Below, one piece after another: positions 11,901 to 24,100 of a DNA stretch of 64,000 bases. The notes beneath the pieces were generated by a model. The model worked only from the letters and a program-made list of their open reading frames with translations, did not search any database and was not told where the DNA came from. How positions within the stretch are numbered: position 1 is the stretch's first letter; each line of letters starts with the position of its first letter. Origin of the DNA: Progne subis subis. Its lineage: Eukaryota > Chordata > Aves > Passeriformes > Hirundinidae. The position numbers and the translations under genes were made by a program. The DNA is taken from positions 2,596,001 to 2,660,000 of the forward strand of contig JAKJHU010000046.1 of NCBI GenBank assembly GCA_022316685.1. The letters are read 5' to 3'.

Positions 11901-14856
11901 TTGTAAGACTGGGGTAGACACACAGTCGTGAAGAACACGTGGTTTGTGTCCTACCTTGCCATATTATTAGGCACCATCTCTTAGCATATCCATGAGTTGT
12001 GAGTCTTTACAGCCAGCTGTACAAGTGTACAAAAAAATCATAGAATCAGACACTTCCAACCTGGAAATCACATTTTCTCAAACACTGAAGACACTTGGAT
12101 TTGAATTTAATATCTTGAGAAAGGCAAGAAAATACTTTACTTGCTATTCTAATACCTAGATGTTTCAAAGACTTGTTCAAATTGTGTTGTGATTCTAAAA
12201 ATGGTGCTTAGTTACATGTATGGCAGTACACATATGTGCACACAAACAGCGTGTTATTGTCCTGGACCTTTTTTCTGTTTTACTGTTTGGATTCAAAGAG
12301 CACTGGCACCAACTAAGATCAAAGTCCTCACGAGAACAGGCTTGTGCAAATACACCAGAGACAGCATCGACCCAGAATGCTCTCAGACTAAGCAAGTGAG
12401 AAGACTGGGATAGGGAGGACTGGGAGAAGGATGAAAAGGCAATGGGGCATAGAGCTGTTTACATGGACTCCTGCAGGAGGAATGAGATGGGGCCTGGTGG
12501 GCTCCACCTTTTCCTTGCCTTTGTAGTTTGGCTTTGGTCTCTGATCTGGCTTTACTGGGGAGTTTGCAAATTTCATAGTGAGTCCTTTCTTGCCTCAGAC
12601 AGGTATGAGGTAGCAGAAAAAACCTCAGAGACATTCTAATCTCTCTTTCCTTGAAGTTCACATGGTTTTGTGAGACTTCCTTTGTGGGGACTTTTATAAG
12701 TAATACACTGCTTATTCAATTGTGAGATATATTATCCATTTTAAAAATGCCTGAAAGTACTTGGAAAGAAAAGAAACTTCACAACAGCTTCACAGAGAGA
12801 TTGTTTACTGAATATATGGCACGAGAGATCTTCAAGCCTGGGTATACTTATTAACAGTAAGCTTTTAATGAAAGTGTTCTTAAAATATCTGTCATTTATT
12901 GGTTTAGTTTGCTACGTGGTCTCTAGAACACTGTTCTAAAAATATCTATGTTTTAATCACAAGGCTGTGCTTATTTTCTTAAAAGTTACTTGTACTTAAA
13001 AAAAGGAAACAAAGCCCTCAAAGATCATTTCCTATTACAATTTCTAGGTCATTGCACCCCGTTGTATAACAAATGAATATCAATCGGGTAAATGACTGGC
13101 CATGAGTCTTTGTGTTCACAGTATTGAATGAGTGATTATTAGACTTAAATCACAATACTCATGTTTTATTTTTAATTAGCTGAGAGATGTATCTTTATAT
13201 GATTGTTGTGACTAGTCGGTATCTGTATTGGTGCTAAAACCAAACAATAAGAACTCCAACAGAAAGAGTTTATCAAGCAAGTAAACTAGGTGGAGATCCT
13301 TGAGTTAGCAGCCATGAAGGGACAGAAGGGAATACTGTTACTTAGCTCTGAAGGGTGGAAAGTGGGGTAGACTTAGCAGTCAGATGTTCCACATAAAATC
13401 ACTCAGTTCAGTGCAGGAAATGAATGAGGCAGAGGTGTTCCTTCTCCCTACAGCTGGCTTTAACTCATGGCACTCCTGCCAATAAGTCTATTTCCTCAAT
13501 GTGCATTTTTTGTGTGACTGTTTCTCTTTGGGTGGAGTTTTGATTAAAAAGAATCCAAGTCTCTTGTTTTGCAATCAGCTTGCTGGCAGGAGTAGAAGCA
13601 CCTCTATATCTCACCTCAGCTCCTTCAGCTTCTCCATTCGGTTGGGGTTTTTACAGTGTCCTAACGTGTGCATTTGTGAGATTGGGAGATAGCATCTGGA
13701 GAATCACCTGCAGTGATGTGAGGCCTCATTAAAGAGAGAACAACAATTTGCCATCTCACAGCCATCACTTTTGTTCTTTCTTGCTGTCTTGCATTGTTTT
13801 TTACTAGAACAAACAAGCCATGAGTGCGCTCAGATGTGCATTATTTGTGCCCAGTGAAAACCATCGTGTCAGGCATGCGCTCATTGTGTTGATCTGAGCA
13901 AATGTTCTGCTGCTGATACTGCGCTCACTAGAGCCCAGACACAGTGTGAGCTGTGGTATTTGGTGACTCATGCTTCATCAAGCTGTAACTGTTAGCTGTG
14001 ATCTAGCCTTTACCAGCACAAGGGATTTAATATCTGATCCAAACTTATTGGACTTGATGGAAACAATCTCATTGCCTTCAATCAGCTAGATTCATCCACA
14101 AGGATTTTGGGCTGAGTTGTCAGGATAGGATGTTAAATACGTCCTCGCTTTTGATTTTAGATTTCAGTACATTGGTCTGGAATTAATAGAGAGTGAGAGA
14201 CAGTGGAAATACCACAATAGCATTGTAGTTGCTTTTGAGCAACATTTGAGGCTCAGTGGATGGTATAGGATGCCATACCACAGATGATACGTTTCACAGC
14301 AGATGACAAAAACACCTCTTGAACACCACATTGTTTGGCCTGTGATTCTATCCATCACTGCAGAATTTCCCTGCTGTGTAGAGAAGATATTTGCAATTTC
14401 CAGAGGTCATGCCAAGGGGAAGGTCCAGTCATGAGTGGTTCAGTGTTCCCTGTGGTTCTAGGGCTTGTATGGATTCCTCAGAGAGAGTTGATAGAGGAGC
14501 TCTGGAGAGTGCCACAGATACTACTACCAGTACTACTACCACAGTCTAGTGAGAACAGACAATGTGTGCATCTCTCTCTCTCCCTTCCAACACAGAAAGT
14601 TCTCCAATCTTAGTGTGTTAAAATGAACATTTTAATTTGCTTGTTGTTTCTTCTTATTGAATGTGACATTTCTCCTCATTTTTCTCAAACATTGTCTTGC
14701 TGCCTTTTTAGGTGAAGTACTGTGTTGTGTTGTTTGTTTGTTTTTAAACACATTATCATCTAATTTACATAGTCTGTTATTCATAAAGGCTTGTAGTTCA
14801 GCCCTGTGAAATCCTGTGACTAATTCATGATATCTCCTTGCTCTGTTATGAAAGTC

Positions 14857-14881
14857 ATATCTTAGCCTTTGGCTAAGATAT
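14857..14881. repeat. Perfect 11-bp inverted repeat with 3-nt loop
   Basis: Left arm ATATCTTAGCC (14857-14867), loop TTT, right arm GGCTAAGATAT (14871-14881). All eleven pairs match. The stem is too short for a microRNA precursor, and no role can be assigned. Confidence 0.9.
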
Positions 14882-15236
14882 ATTATAGACATTTCATAGA
14901 TAGTTTCATTTCTTTTACAGGAAAACTAAAATTTTATGATAAATGATTTCATGTCTATCATAAGTTTTATGCCTCTACTAGTATTTTGCAGTACAATAGC
15001 AGCACAAAGACCATGAGGTCTCTCACCTTCATGATGAAGACTGGAGAAGTCTGTGGGAATTTGGGGCTGATTACAGGCTTTAAGATCCACGTGCTCTAGT
15101 ACGTGCCACATGAGCTAAAGCAAAATCACTGTTAGTGGATACTAGCTCAGTGCTCAGCAGTTGGATACCATCCAGGTTATACACTCATATAAGTCAATTT
15201 GGTGAAGCTTTTTGAAGTGAAATCTACTGTTGAATT

Positions 15237-15276
15237 AAAAAAAAAACCAAAAAAAACCCCAGAAACCCCAAAAAAC
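15237..15276. repeat. A/C-rich low-complexity tract
   Basis: Runs of A interrupted by CC and CCCC blocks with a single G. The composition matches the longer tracts at 29303-29375 and 50194-50338. Confidence 0.9.
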
Positions 15277-15599
15277 TATAATAATTGTAGATAGACTCAC
15301 GACCTTCAAGAGTATCATGCTGCTTCTCTGGCGCATCAGCTACAGTAAGAATGCAGTCACCTCGCAACAGAAGTCGTTTGTGTGTCCTGAGTACAAGCAC
15401 ACCCCAAAGACTCTGTTTGCCTACTAGCACCGAGTGACAAGAAATCCTCACCACTTGAGCTGCTGGATGTCACAGATCTCCTTGTCTGGGTGACTCCTTC
15501 ATACTGAACTAGCCTTTGGTTGACAGTTAGCTCCTCAGACAGAGCTTAAGCCTGTGAAAAGTCTGCTTTACATGGCATCTTACCAAGCCATGGTGTGTC

Positions 15600-15790
15600 C
15601 TTTTATTAATTCAGATTTAATTAATCAATTCTGTTTCTAATGGCTTAATAAACTAAGGCCAAGTCTGAGAATGCAATTAATTTTGTATTTGGAAAGGCTA
15701 CTACTGAAATGAAGACCATTTTGCTTCAATAAGGAGCATTAGGATCACTGCTTTTCATTATTAAGGCTCTATTAGAAGTGAGTCAGTGTC
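15600..15790. promoter_or_regulatory. Possible conserved non-coding element, homeobox-site rich
   Basis: Repeat-free stretch with clustered TTAATTAATCAATT (15617-15630), CAATTAATTTTG and AATAAACTAAGG words, typical of homeodomain and forkhead binding sites in vertebrate developmental enhancers. This is an impression from word content only. Confidence 0.22.
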
Positions 15791-18098
15791 ATGTTACCTC
15801 CTCTTGTCATCACACAGGTGCATAGGTACAGGTGATAAAAATTCACCTTCTGCAAGCTGGTGACTGAATACAGGGTGGATGCAGGGGCAAGCGTTCAACA
15901 GCAGGCTTAACTGAGCCTGTCTCAGCACCCATCCTTGCCTCCCAGTGATGTTATGCTCGCATTCTAGTTGACACATGCTTTGGAACAGGCTCTCTGAAGC
16001 ACCTGTCACGCCTCTTGATGTGGTGTCTAAGAGGGGAGGTTTCTATTTCCAGCTCTGTTACCGATATAGTGCAGAGTGCCGTGTAAATTACACAATGTTT
16101 TTTTTTGCTTCCACTCTCTCATCTCTGAGATGGCTGAAGGATCCAGCCCAATCAGGGTAGCCTTCTACTGTACAGTAGGAACCCTCGTTTATTTGTGCTA
16201 ATGTCCAGGATGATTTTGGGACAGGAAAGGAATGTTCTGCCCACATCTAGCATGTGAATTTATGTGAAAATGTAAATTCTGTGGGGAGCAATGCCGATGG
16301 CTCAGTGCAAGGCAGTCCCTGCTAGGTGCATGCTGATTGTGGTACCATCCACAGCAAGCAGGTGGTGAACTCATAAGAGATAATGTGAGCAGGAGATCTG
16401 GTTGTCTTTATATGGCATTTTGTGAATGTAGAGAGCCATTAGCTCTGGTAACATCCACTAATTTTGGATATGCCATAGAGTCACAGTTCCAAGCATCAGT
16501 AGTAATTACCCCAGAAGCATCTGTGCTCCCTGTAGTGATACAGGAACTTTCAACATGTGTGGTTTATGGGAGTGACTTTTGAGTCATTATGAGTGGAAAG
16601 TACAATAGAATTGTGAGATGCTATCTTTGTGGGGAAAAAAAAAGTCATTGCTGGAGTCGATTTAATCATCTTCCCTTCCATAAGCTTTCACTCTAAATGC
16701 TGGAACTTTCTACATTTTCTTTTGTTTGGTCAGTGCTTTGTGCAAGTCTGCTAGTGACAAGATTTTCAGAAGTGGTGTATGTCATCTTTTTGGTTTTTCT
16801 TCTCCTCTGTGAAATGTTGAGATAAACACTTTTCTAGACACTGAGTGGTTGTGGACCATATGTTCCTGTAAAAGCTGTAATTTCCCTCTGAGTTCTTCTG
16901 TTTCCATTAAGCTGTTCTGCGTGTATGCTGTGTGCTATAAGACACGCTGACTTGAGGAAGTGCATTGTAACCCAGCAGGATGCAGTGCTGATGATGAGAC
17001 CTGAACCCAGAGCATAGCTCGAGTATTTGGAGCCTAACCTGATGCCAGATCTGAGTGCGAGTGAGAAAAATTTCCTTTTTTAGTTGTATGCAACAAAGAA
17101 CATATACAAAATGTGTCCTGGTATGATCAAGAGTAGAGGACTGTTGTTTATGCTCACACAACACAGTGTTAGCACAGGGAGACTGAGCCAAACAGACCAA
17201 GTAATAGAGGAGCAACTATTCAGTCACTAATCACAGAATTCAATTCTTCGCCAGCTTTAAAGTAACTAAAATAAAGACTGTCACTTTAAAATGTGAAGGT
17301 AAAGTTAACAAGTGCCGCAGATCTTCCCAGTGTCCCTGATGTTTCCTACAGAACCACTGTTGCTTGAACTTCAGTCTGGATGATGCTGAATTCACTCAGT
17401 ATGCCACAGTATTCACATCTGTGGGTGTGAATTACATGTTCAAGCCCTCTTAAAATACTTAGGTAAGTTTATTCCATTTTTGCTATCATTATTAAGGTTG
17501 TCCAGACAGTGACATAGAGAGTATTTGAGTCCATCAGTTTGCATTTAGCTCTTTTTTTTCTTTTTGTAAAAGCCATCTCCAAATCAATCAGGGATGTGGA
17601 TGTGGCAGAATTAGCTGTTGTTGTGACAGCTGGCCTAGCGTGTATCACAGATGTGGGCTTATGTTGAAAGAAGGACTGTGCACAAAGTTCACTGCAACTG
17701 TAAGAATAAGGTGGCCATTCTCTCTGCTGGGAGTTGGGCTCTTGTGCCTTGAGCTCCCAAGTGTGGACAGGAGACCCTTGTGCTCTGTGCTGACCCAGCC
17801 AGTATAGGAGGAGCAGCAGAATGATCAATTGTGCAGCTTTCTTCTTATTTCATCATCACCTTCTCCAGCTACTCTGAACCGTTAGTTATCCATTTACTAT
17901 AGAACACATTGACATGATTAGTCCTTGGTTAAGTTTTGTATGTCCAAATTAGGAAAGCTGTAAGCACAGAAGCAAAGGAGCACAAGGAAACAGAAAACTA
18001 CAGCTAGCTGAAAGAAGAGGTTCAGCACACAAACTCCTTTCAGCTGGACTCTTATGAGGAACTGTTTTTCTGCCTTTATCTTAAAAATCCTTTTTAGA

Positions 18099-18115
18099 TT
18101 TTTTTTTTTTTTTTT
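18099..18115. repeat. T17 homopolymer
   Basis: Seventeen T in a row in AT-rich intronic sequence; a further T14 run lies at 18411-18424. Confidence 0.95.
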
Positions 18116-18850
18116 AATCCAAAGCAATGCTGTTTGTTATGCAAATCTTCATATAACTTCCCTTTCTACCACTTTAATGTTTAATAAGAAAATATCATTT
18201 TGGATCTCAAAATTGTATGTATGATATGCTTGCAGAGCAGCTAGCTGCCTGCTAGATGATTATCCACTACCAGAGGGTTGTTATTTTCTATAGTCCTCTG
18301 ATAGTTGCGATGCAATAAATGTATGAAATATTTAGTGTTATTCTGGGGACTTCTGCAAGCTATCATTAAGTAATGTATGAAAGATAAAAAGTGTGATTTT
18401 TTATGGTTTGTTTTTTTTTTTTTTCCTGTTTAATATATGAAAGGCCCAAAGGGTTCCTCTGTTTTGTACCTCTGGTTTTCTTCTAGAGAAAAGCATGTCC
18501 ATTTCCTTTTCTTTTTTCCTTATTAGGAAAAATAACTGCTTCTAGAGTATATGCATTATTGATGATCTGGTAGAATTGTCTCAGGGTTGTTATAAGAATG
18601 GAAGCTGACTAGCTGTCCAGGGAAGAAATATTTGTATTTCTTTTATTATTGCTTAAAAGCTTAAAACAAACAAATAAAATCTTCAGGCTTTTGAACACCT
18701 GAATAAATATTTGGGAGAAAAGTTGCTGTTTGCCAGAATCTAACAGCGCAGATAGATGGATGAAGGAGCTTTAAGTCTCTGTCTAAGACATCTAAGGAGA
18801 CTACAGAATAAGAAAGTTTAATTTCATTTTAAATGAAAGGAGCAAGTGGG

Positions 18851-18931
18851 AAAAAAAAAAAAAATCTGGACACCTCTCCCTCTCATTTTAAAGTTTTCAG
18901 TCCTTTAGGGATTAAAAAAAAAAAAAAAAAA
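18851..18931. repeat. A14 and A18 runs
   Basis: Two A runs, 18851-18864 and 18914-18931, are separated by 49 bases. They are half of the four plus-strand A runs of 11 or more found in the window. No AATAAA stands just before either. Confidence 0.93.
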
Positions 18932-19517
18932 GGCACAGAAATGAAAAGGTCATCTTTTATGTATTTTACCTTGGATGTCTGTGTCATATATATTAGACTG
19001 ATAAAAAGATAGACTTTATGGTAGTAAATATTGACTAATTTGCTGAACACATATTTTTGTATGAAATTGGCCAGGAGGACACTGTTTGCTGGAAGTAAAA
19101 AAAATCTCTGAGATGCAACTTTTTATCCCCTCACCAGCTGTACAGATATCTTCATAATTTCTGTTCCACAGAACATGGAGGAGTTTGGAAAACATATTTT
19201 TTTGCTATTATTGATGATTAGTAATTACTCTGGCTTTAGAGAATGATTCCTTTTCTTTCTGTGAGAGGATTTTGGTTTTTATCTGGCCACTATGCCTTGC
19301 TGTGTAAAACCTGACTTTGATAAAGGATCAGTGTTTTATGAATGTGATACTGGGGGTGATGCAGATACACAGGGCTGAAGTGGAGGGCTGAGAACACTGC
19401 TGGGCAGGATCTGCCTGGTGATGCAGATCAGAATTGTCACCCTTTCCTAGGAAATAAGGTAACTCATAAAATCACACCCTGTTCTTCAGCTCCAGATGGA
19501 AAACAAACTCTAGACTC

Positions 19518-19570
19518 CTGCTTCTGTCTTGCTTAACTCTTTGTATTTGGTTCATACTATGTAGGTAAGT
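19518..19570 (+). promoter_or_regulatory. Candidate recursive splice site (TAG|GTAAGT)
   Basis: A pyrimidine-rich stretch from about 19518 contains CTTAAC (around 19531-19536), a fair branch-point match some 30 bases upstream of an AG at 19563-19564. The AG is followed at once by GTAAGTAA, a full-consensus donor. An acceptor abutting a donor with no exon between is the signature of recursive (ratchet) splice sites known from very long introns of flies and vertebrates. The site lies 14.7 kb into the proposed 40.5 kb first intron and on the same strand, which is the expected setting. The tract has some G and A, so acceptor strength is moderate. Chance occurrence of such a motif in 64 kb is possible. 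Confidence 0.4.
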
Positions 19571-20959
19571 AATGTCTTCTGGGAACTGTTTCTCAATTAC
19601 CTCAACATAGCTAGCCAGTTTAATTGACTGATTCCCTGAGAAGCTTAGAGCAGTATAAAAATTAGATCTTTTTTCTTAAACTAATTTATAGAACAGAAAG
19701 CATTTTCCCTTAGATGTTTTTGGGGATTGTAAAGTATTAGTGCTTTGTGATGGGCTGCTTTTTAGTTGATTTGTATGACTGTGTACTCAATGCTCTGTAG
19801 AATAAATGGAAACTGTTTAAACTGTGAGAATTATCCTAAGTCCTCTGCTGCCTTTGGAGTAGCTATTGGAGAGTAAAATCATTATCTGCTTGTTAAGGAA
19901 TTTGTGGTTTTGGAGCAAGAGCATGTGCCTGCTGTCCTTGCTGAAGAACTGTGAATGCCAGTACTGTGCCATCAGTGAAGCCACAGTTAATTCACGTATT
20001 GCACAGTCTAGTGCAATAAGGTGCTCCTTTGCACAAGCTGGTGGTTTATAAATCCTCTGTAGGTATCATGGGGAACACGTCTCTCAGGTGCTGCTTTATC
20101 AGAGACAGAACAACCGTGAGAAGACATTGACGAGAATGCAAGTATAGAAGAGGAGAAATGTGAATCTTTACAGCCTCAGCTCTTCCTCACATTGTTGCTG
20201 CTATCTTTAGGAAATGGACGAGGGATGACACTTTTTTCCTGTAATGGTTTACATTATTCAGGCCTAAGTTCAGGCAAGATCAGAAGTTCGATTTGGATTT
20301 CAGCAAATTGTTGTCACGAGAGCTGCGTTTGCTTACTCCAGTGTAACCTTTCTGATCTATGGTTCTGTTTAACACTGACACTAAACTGGGCAAAACAACA
20401 TTGTAAAGTTAATGCAAAAGGACTGTAATGTCTCCTCTGTGTGAAATTCATCATACCAGCATGCCATGAAGGAAACCTTATGGTGGGTACCGTGGTTTTG
20501 GGTGCTGTTAAGGCTGGTAACTGACTAGAAAGCTTTCTTTCTGGGTACTTCAAGATAGCCCAGAATTCCAGATCCCTCTTTTTAAGAAGCACAGGAATAA
20601 GAGAAGAATTCTGTGAGTTTAGTTCAATTATTTGGTTTTGGCCTTAAGGGTCGCCATCATGAATTTGGAGTGATCACTGAAGAGTATTTTCCATAGAGTA
20701 CAGTGACAGTCCATTTTATTTGAGGGAAAATGCCTTCACTTACTTTTAGCTACTGCTTCAAGGAACCTGACTGTTCTATATAGAAATTAAATTTTGTTCT
20801 TTCTATTTCTGAGCCAACTCAGAGCAGCAAAACCCCCATCCTTATGCCTGGACAGTTCACATTCTGGTCCTTGTCACTGATTTCAGTGCAAATTCAGGTG
20901 ATGCTGCATGAAGCTCCTGTGAAAATCTTTACATGGAGCATGGAGAAGCTTAGCTGCAG

Positions 20960-21110
20960 TAATTACATCTCAGTAGCAGTGCTGCTAAAATTATAATTGC
21001 AATATGTAATTAAGGTGATATGGAACTGTATTACTCACATGCGCCATTTTTTTTCATTAGAAATGTGGGATTCTATTTAAATTCTCGGGTGATCTAATCT
21101 AATATAGTCA
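20960..21110. promoter_or_regulatory. Possible conserved non-coding element
   Basis: Repeat-free AT-rich sequence with ATAATTGCAATATGTAATTAAGG-like words. It resembles enhancer-type conserved DNA in word content only; no alignment was available. Confidence 0.18.
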
Positions 21111-24100
21111 CTGATGCCTGCAACTGAGGCAGAAATGCCACTGTAGTCATAAAGACCTTTTTGTTTGGTTCATTGAACCTGACACCATTTCACTCTAACT
21201 TGTCTTTCAATCTATTGAGTATATACTAGAATTTAAATTCAGTGTTTTTTAATATATTGTCATTATTTCTGTCTGGAACATTAGACACTGGTCTTTTTAT
21301 TTCCTCTCCTGAGCAGCACGATGGCAACCAGTAAAGAGGTCAGTGGCAATACGAGATTGTTTAATGACGGACAAAAGCATCTACAAAAATTCTGTGGCTT
21401 TCATATGTGGATATCTCTACAGCTGATCCCTCCTCTCCTCCAAGATATATCTGAGTAACGTGAGTGCTCTCAGAAGTCTTTTTTGTTTTCCTGTTCTTTC
21501 ATGAGTAAGAACCCAGATTCTGAGCATCCTTTAAGATTATATAAATCTGGTATTTTAAAACTGAGATAAAAATTGGATGGCTTAGGCTCAGATTTAAATT
21601 AGTTAATTAGTTATTGGTGCTTTTCAGGCACTTAAAATTATTTATTGAGTACTTCAGATGATTAAGTATGAACTCTTCTCTCCTTACCAACCTCCTTCTT
21701 AACAGGCTTGGAAAAAGAAAAATGAAGGATTATTTTAATTACAATACCGAAGTGTCCTATTGGAGGATTATTGCTTCTCTGGAAAACAACAGAAGGAATT
21801 TTCAGAGGGAAGCATTAAAATGGGATTTCTAAAAGTTCTGAACCAAACAAGAAAAAAATATAATAAAAATTCAAAATATCTAATATATAAAGTTATTTGA
21901 AAGAAAGCTGAAACAGTGATTAAAAGAAAATTCTTGAGTTGAGAAAGGCAGCTGCCCTGATTTGTGAATGTTTAGCCATAGCCCTGGTTTCAAATGGTCA
22001 TGTAAGCTCAGCTTTTATTGCACAAAGATAAATTGCATAAAGATTCTAAGATAGCCAAATTCTGCAGTTTGCAGCCTGGAATGACTTGTTCCACAAAAAC
22101 CTTAATTCAGAGCTCATTGTCACAACTCTTGTATCTCCAATGAGCTATAGTGCGAGTCCTAAAAGCAGGTAGTGCTCTGAGTGGCTGACAGGAGGCACAA
22201 AAATAATAAATTAAAGTTGTCCAGTGATAATGATAAAAATGTGTATCAGTCCCAGGCTGGTCAGGACCTGTGATTACAATTTCTGTATCCAAATGTTCTG
22301 TGTGAAATTTCTCCTTTAAACTATTGCACTTGTATTTCTTCATCCATGGGCTTAGAGTCAAAATTCCCTGCTTCTGTAATTCTTTGTTGGCGCTGCTGCT
22401 ATTCTGAAATTTTATCTGAAGCAATACTTAGCAACTCTTTCTTGCTGGTTTTGCTATGCTTCTGGCTAAACCTAGGCATTCTATTTTTCCTAAACACTCT
22501 TCTATCCTAGGTTAATATATAGCCATCTGCTTATTTTTCTCATTTGTCTCTGTTGTTCTGCTTTCTTTTTCAGTCAGGCTTTTCATTCTCTTAGCAGTTA
22601 TTCTGATGCATCTGAGATTCAGGTTATTGCGTAGCTTCTCCCCAGCTTGCCTGGGCTGGCTGCACCCTGTGCTGGTGTTGATGTCTGCCCACCACTGTGC
22701 ACCTTCATTAATTCATGTGTGAAATGGGGAGGAGTGGCTGTCACACCAAATCCACCTCCACACACGTATCCATGATTGAAACATGCTCTGATCAATGTTT
22801 ATGATGATGCCCCACCGGGACACCATGGGGAGAGAGATGTGTCTGGGTCCTGGGAAGGGGGTCAGGTGTAGGGAACAGGCCCTGCCAAGGGCTGAGCTTC
22901 AGGCAGCTTTTTAACACTTTCCACTTGGTCATTTTTGTCCTTCAGTTTCTGTGTGAATCCACATAAGGCATTATTTACAAACATTCAGAACCTCTTGTGA
23001 ACTGGAACTAAAAGGTGAAAGCCTTACTTGCAATTTGTCATAGTGCTGTGTGCTGCTGATGAGCCCTTTTCTCTTGTTTCTCCCCTGTGTTCCCAGACAG
23101 AATGAGAATGGTTGCACACAGTGTACTTGGAAGTTGTGAGGGTTAATGACTCATCCCACCGTGCTCTGAACATTACAGAGTGCTTGGAAGGGATCCTTGT
23201 CTCTGCATAAAGATTCTGCATTTCGGATGTAACCTGAAGTGTTCAAGCATATATTTTGAAAAGCATCTCTTTGTATCTAAATCATGTATTCCAAAAGTTC
23301 TTTATGGGTATTGTTGCAAAGTTTAATGGAAAAGTAGTGGGAGGACTGCCCCCATTTAAGTTGCTTGAGTGGTAGAAAGGGCAAAGCTTACAATGTTTTC
23401 AGATGAGTACAGCCAAAATTCTGCCACTTGACTTGGGCCTGCTTTTGTTTGGTGAAATTGCAAATAGAATGTGAAAATGTTTGTTGTGAAAGATAAATTT
23501 GTAGGAATTGTTGTATTTGATACTTTTCCTTTTTAAGTAGAAACAATATAAAGAGCTTAATCAGAACAGAATAAATCTCAGTGTTGTTGCTGTGATTGTG
23601 TAAAACTACACCACTCTGCTCTACATTTGCCTTTATACTGTTTATAATAGTTAAAATGTCATTCCAGAGGAGAGTTTGGCTTAGGACTTCTTTTCTTAGG
23701 CAGAGAAAGCCATTTTATTCCATGTATGGACCTGGTCTCTCAAAGCTATTTTAGTGAGTAGCTAGAAAATATTTTTTAGTGAGACATGATTTCATTTGTG
23801 TTTACGTGCATTGGCCAATTTAATGAAGGAGCTACACTGTTCTGCAGTTCTGCTGTACATTGTTTCAGGGAAAAAACCAGGATTTTTTAGGTTCAGGCTG
23901 GATTATGTGTTTTTTAAACACTTTTTTTAAAACCACATCTTGAAATCACTGTATTCTCAGTTTAGCTACTGAAGAATGAAACCCTTCTGCGCCTAGAAGA
24001 GACTGTTAAAAAAATTACCATCCCCAGTTGGTGTTAATCGACATTGCCTTTAACAGAACCAAACCATTTTTAAACCATTGCAGGCACTGATTCCAGCTTT

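Noticed and set aside
12036..12075. ATCATAGAATCAGACACTTC as a CR1 tail
   Set aside because: Only one short tail-like word is present and the following bases do not continue the CR1 order, so it was not called.
14857..14881. MicroRNA precursor
   Set aside because: An 11-bp stem with a 3-base loop is far too short for a Drosha/Dicer substrate, and no known microRNA seed context was recognised.
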